Shown here piece by piece: positions 4,566 through 5,600 of a stretch of DNA of 5,600 nucleotides. Both the position numbers and the translations under genes were made by a program. This DNA comes from Pseudomonadota bacterium (GTDB taxonomy: Bacteria; Pseudomonadota; Alphaproteobacteria; Rhizobiales; Xanthobacteraceae). The notes under the pieces are model-generated. The model was not told the DNA's origin and made no database searches. It saw only the letters and a list, made by a program, of their open reading frames with translations. The stretch is taken from assembly GCA_023392205.1 (NCBI GenBank), contig JAEVZN010000505.1, forward strand, positions 1 to 5,600. Reading direction: 5' to 3'. Positions within the stretch are counted from its first letter, which is position 1; each line of letters begins with the position of its first letter.

Positions 4566-5293
4566 AGGTGCAATTCGCGGGATGCGGCGATGCGTTCGGA
4601 TCGGGCGGACGATTCAATACCTGCCTGCATGTCACCGACGGAAATGGCGCCTTTCTGTTCGATTGCGGTGCCACTTCGCTTGTGGCGCTGAAGCGACTCG
4701 GCATCGACTGCAACGCGATCGACATGATCCTGCTCACGCATTTCCATGCCGACCATTGCGGCGGCATTCCGTTCTTCATCCTGGATGCGCAGGTCAATGC
4801 CAAGCGCAAGCGTCCGCTCACGCTTGCCGGTCCGCAAGGCCTGCGCGACTGGTACGACCGCGCCATGGCGCTGGCCTTTCCGGGCGGGCGCACCCTGCCC
4901 TATGAGCTGGATTTTGTGGAATTGCAGACCGGTCAGCCTGCGGACCTTTGCGGCCGCAATGTCACGGCCTTTCCGGTCGATCATGACGAGCGCGCCGGCC
5001 CCTGTCTGGCTTATCGCATCGAGGCCGACGGACAGGTGCTCTGTTTCTCCGGCGACACGACCTGGACCGAAACGCTGGTCGACGCCGCGCGTGGTGCCGA
5101 CCTGTTCATCTGCGAATGCTACATGTTCGAACAGTTCCGCAAGTCGCACATGACGCTCAGCGTCTTGCGCCAGCACCTGCCGCGGATCGGCGCGAAGCGC
5201 GTCATCCTCACACATCTCAGCGAAGATATGCTGAAGCGGCTGAACGATGTCGATCTCGACTGCGCAGTCGATGGCATGGTGGTGGAGATATGA
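4562..5293 (+). CDS. Metallo-beta-lactamase-fold hydrolase, ribonuclease Z-like
   Basis: A 243-aa cytoplasmic protein without membrane segments. It carries the full set of zinc ligands of the MBL superfamily: THFHADH (H60, H62, D64, H65), H141 in PVDHDE, D165 in FSGDTTW, and H218 in LTHLS. The SGDT and ILTHLS blocks and the opening GCGDAFGSGGRFNTC place it near ribonuclease Z / ElaC-type and related phosphodiesterase branches. At 243 aa it is shorter than ribonuclease Z (about 300) and has no long insert for the flexible tRNA-binding arm, so tRNA 3' processing is unlikely. A small phosphodiester or (thio)ester substrate is more probable. It has 11 cysteines, including C66 directly after the HxHxDH motif and a C-E-C at 184-186. 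That is unusually many and may mark sulfur or redox chemistry. The ATG at 4562 overlaps the transporter stop, so translation is probably coupled. Fold confidence is high; substrate is unknown. Confidence 0.88.
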   Translation: MKVQFAGCGDAFGSGGRFNTCLHVTDGNGAFLFDCGATSLVALKRLGIDCNAIDMILLTHFHADHCGGIPFFILDAQVNAKRKRPLTLAGPQGLRDWYDRAMALAFPGGRTLPYELDFVELQTGQPADLCGRNVTAFPVDHDERAGPCLAYRIEADGQVLCFSGDTTWTETLVDAARGADLFICECYMFEQFRKSHMTLSVLRQHLPRIGAKRVILTHLSEDMLKRLNDVDLDCAVDGMVVEI

Positions 5294-5532
5294 CCGGCCA
5301 CGCGCTGCAGGCCCCGGTGTCAGCAAATAACGGTAGTGTCGATATCGCAATCCGCCTGCGGAGCGTCAGCCAGCTCTTCAATACCTTCGACCCAGCCCCG
5401 TTCCGGGAAAAGGATCTCGATCCGGAAGCCGAGACCTACATCATGGACTGGGTCAAGGAATTGCCCGAGCGCACGCGGCTGTGCCGGCGCATCGCGGCAG
5501 CCCCGGTAATTGCGGAGTCTTTGCCACGCTGA
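5290..5532 (+). CDS. Conserved hypothetical protein, apparently C-terminally truncated (80 aa)
   Basis: An 80-aa frame whose ATG overlaps the MBL stop (ATGA at 5290-5293), making it the last gene of the operon. Residues 17-60 contain GSVDIAIRLRSVSQLFNTFDP, then PFREKDLDPEAETYIMDWVKELP. I recall this block from longer conserved membrane proteins of Bradyrhizobium relatives, which continue past the ELP point with a beta strand and further membrane helices. Here the sequence after ELP turns into a basic, Ala-rich stretch (ERTRLCRRIAAAPVIAESLPR) and stops. Reading the other two plus frames from 5460 onward does not recover the expected continuation, so a deletion or rearrangement fits better than a single frameshift. 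It could be a remnant of an inactivated gene or a real short variant. Confidence 0.55.
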   Translation: MTGHALQAPVSANNGSVDIAIRLRSVSQLFNTFDPAPFREKDLDPEAETYIMDWVKELPERTRLCRRIAAAPVIAESLPR

Positions 5533-5548
5533 GGCGTATTGGCGGGGA

Positions 5549-5600
5549 TCAGAAATTCTCCACAAAGGGGCGCAGTTCGATCTCCGAGGTCCAGGTATTG
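5549..5600 (-). CDS. C-terminal end of a possible convergent gene, partial
   Basis: On the minus strand the bases from 5599 encode NTWTSEIELRPFVENF followed by TGA (5551-5549), with third positions and amino acid mix typical of a real C-terminus. Only 16 residues are visible, which is too few to assign a family. The stop lies 16 bp from the stop of the truncated plus-strand gene, so the two would be convergent with no recognisable terminator between them. Confidence 0.35.
   Translation of the reverse strand, partial: NTWTSEIELRPFVENF

Noticed and set aside
4562..5293. Assignment of the MBL gene as ribonuclease Z (rnz/elaC)
   Set aside because: Motifs are similar, but at 243 aa it lacks the long insert for the tRNA-binding arm and sits in a transport operon. 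Only the fold-level name is supported.
4043..5350. A 435-codon minus-strand open frame
   Set aside because: It lies opposite the MFS and MBL genes, and the MBL zinc motifs prove the plus frame. The minus product is an Arg/Ala/Gln-rich shadow typical of GC-rich codon bias.

Overview
The window looks like chromosomal DNA of an alphaproteobacterium, most likely the Bradyrhizobium / Rhodopseudomonas / Afipia group (Nitrobacteraceae). The grounds are the high GC content, strong G/C preference at third codon positions, tight ATGA-type gene overlaps, and several small lineage-specific conserved hypothetical proteins that I recognise from that group by recall. No search was run. There is no rRNA, tRNA, insertion sequence or CRISPR array.

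Left part (1-1830): four small, independently oriented genes, none with a firmly known function. On the minus strand is a partial two-TM, four-cysteine membrane protein with a Pro/Ala-rich tail that runs off the left edge. Upstream of it, also on minus, is a GYD-domain protein of 111 aa. Divergent from that is a plus-strand 73-aa protein with one N-terminal membrane or signal segment. Convergent with the last is a minus-strand 66-aa (70-aa with the alternative ATG) soluble conserved protein. A GC-rich imperfect hairpin fills the 18-bp gap between the convergent pair.

Middle (1831-2251): a 420-bp intergenic region. It holds the extended -10 promoter and a two-hairpin leader of the 66-aa gene. 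It also holds a perfect 10-bp palindrome, a 9-bp hairpin, and a 61-nt hairpin carrying the ribosome site of a 22-codon leader ORF ahead of the next operon. A second short ORF stops 6 nt before the first operon gene.

Right part (2252-5532): one plus-strand operon. It encodes a YeeE/YedE-type sulfur-compound permease (350 aa), a 12-TM major facilitator transporter (408 aa), a ribonuclease Z-like metallo-beta-lactamase-fold hydrolase (243 aa) and an 80-aa protein that looks like the truncated N-terminus of a longer conserved protein. Every junction is an ATGA stop/start overlap. The permease-transporter junction is bridged by a 13-codon mini-ORF that overlaps both neighbours in this way. The last 52 bases hold the C-terminal end of a possible convergent minus-strand gene.

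Inferred working model: two integral membrane proteins, one with a thiosulfate-channel fold and one an MFS carrier, are co-translated with a cytoplasmic cysteine-rich MBL hydrolase. This suggests transport plus intracellular processing or sensing of a small, possibly sulfur-containing, compound. The substrate cannot be read from the sequence. The permease lacks the usual cysteine in its second pore repeat, so classical thiosulfate uptake should not be assumed.
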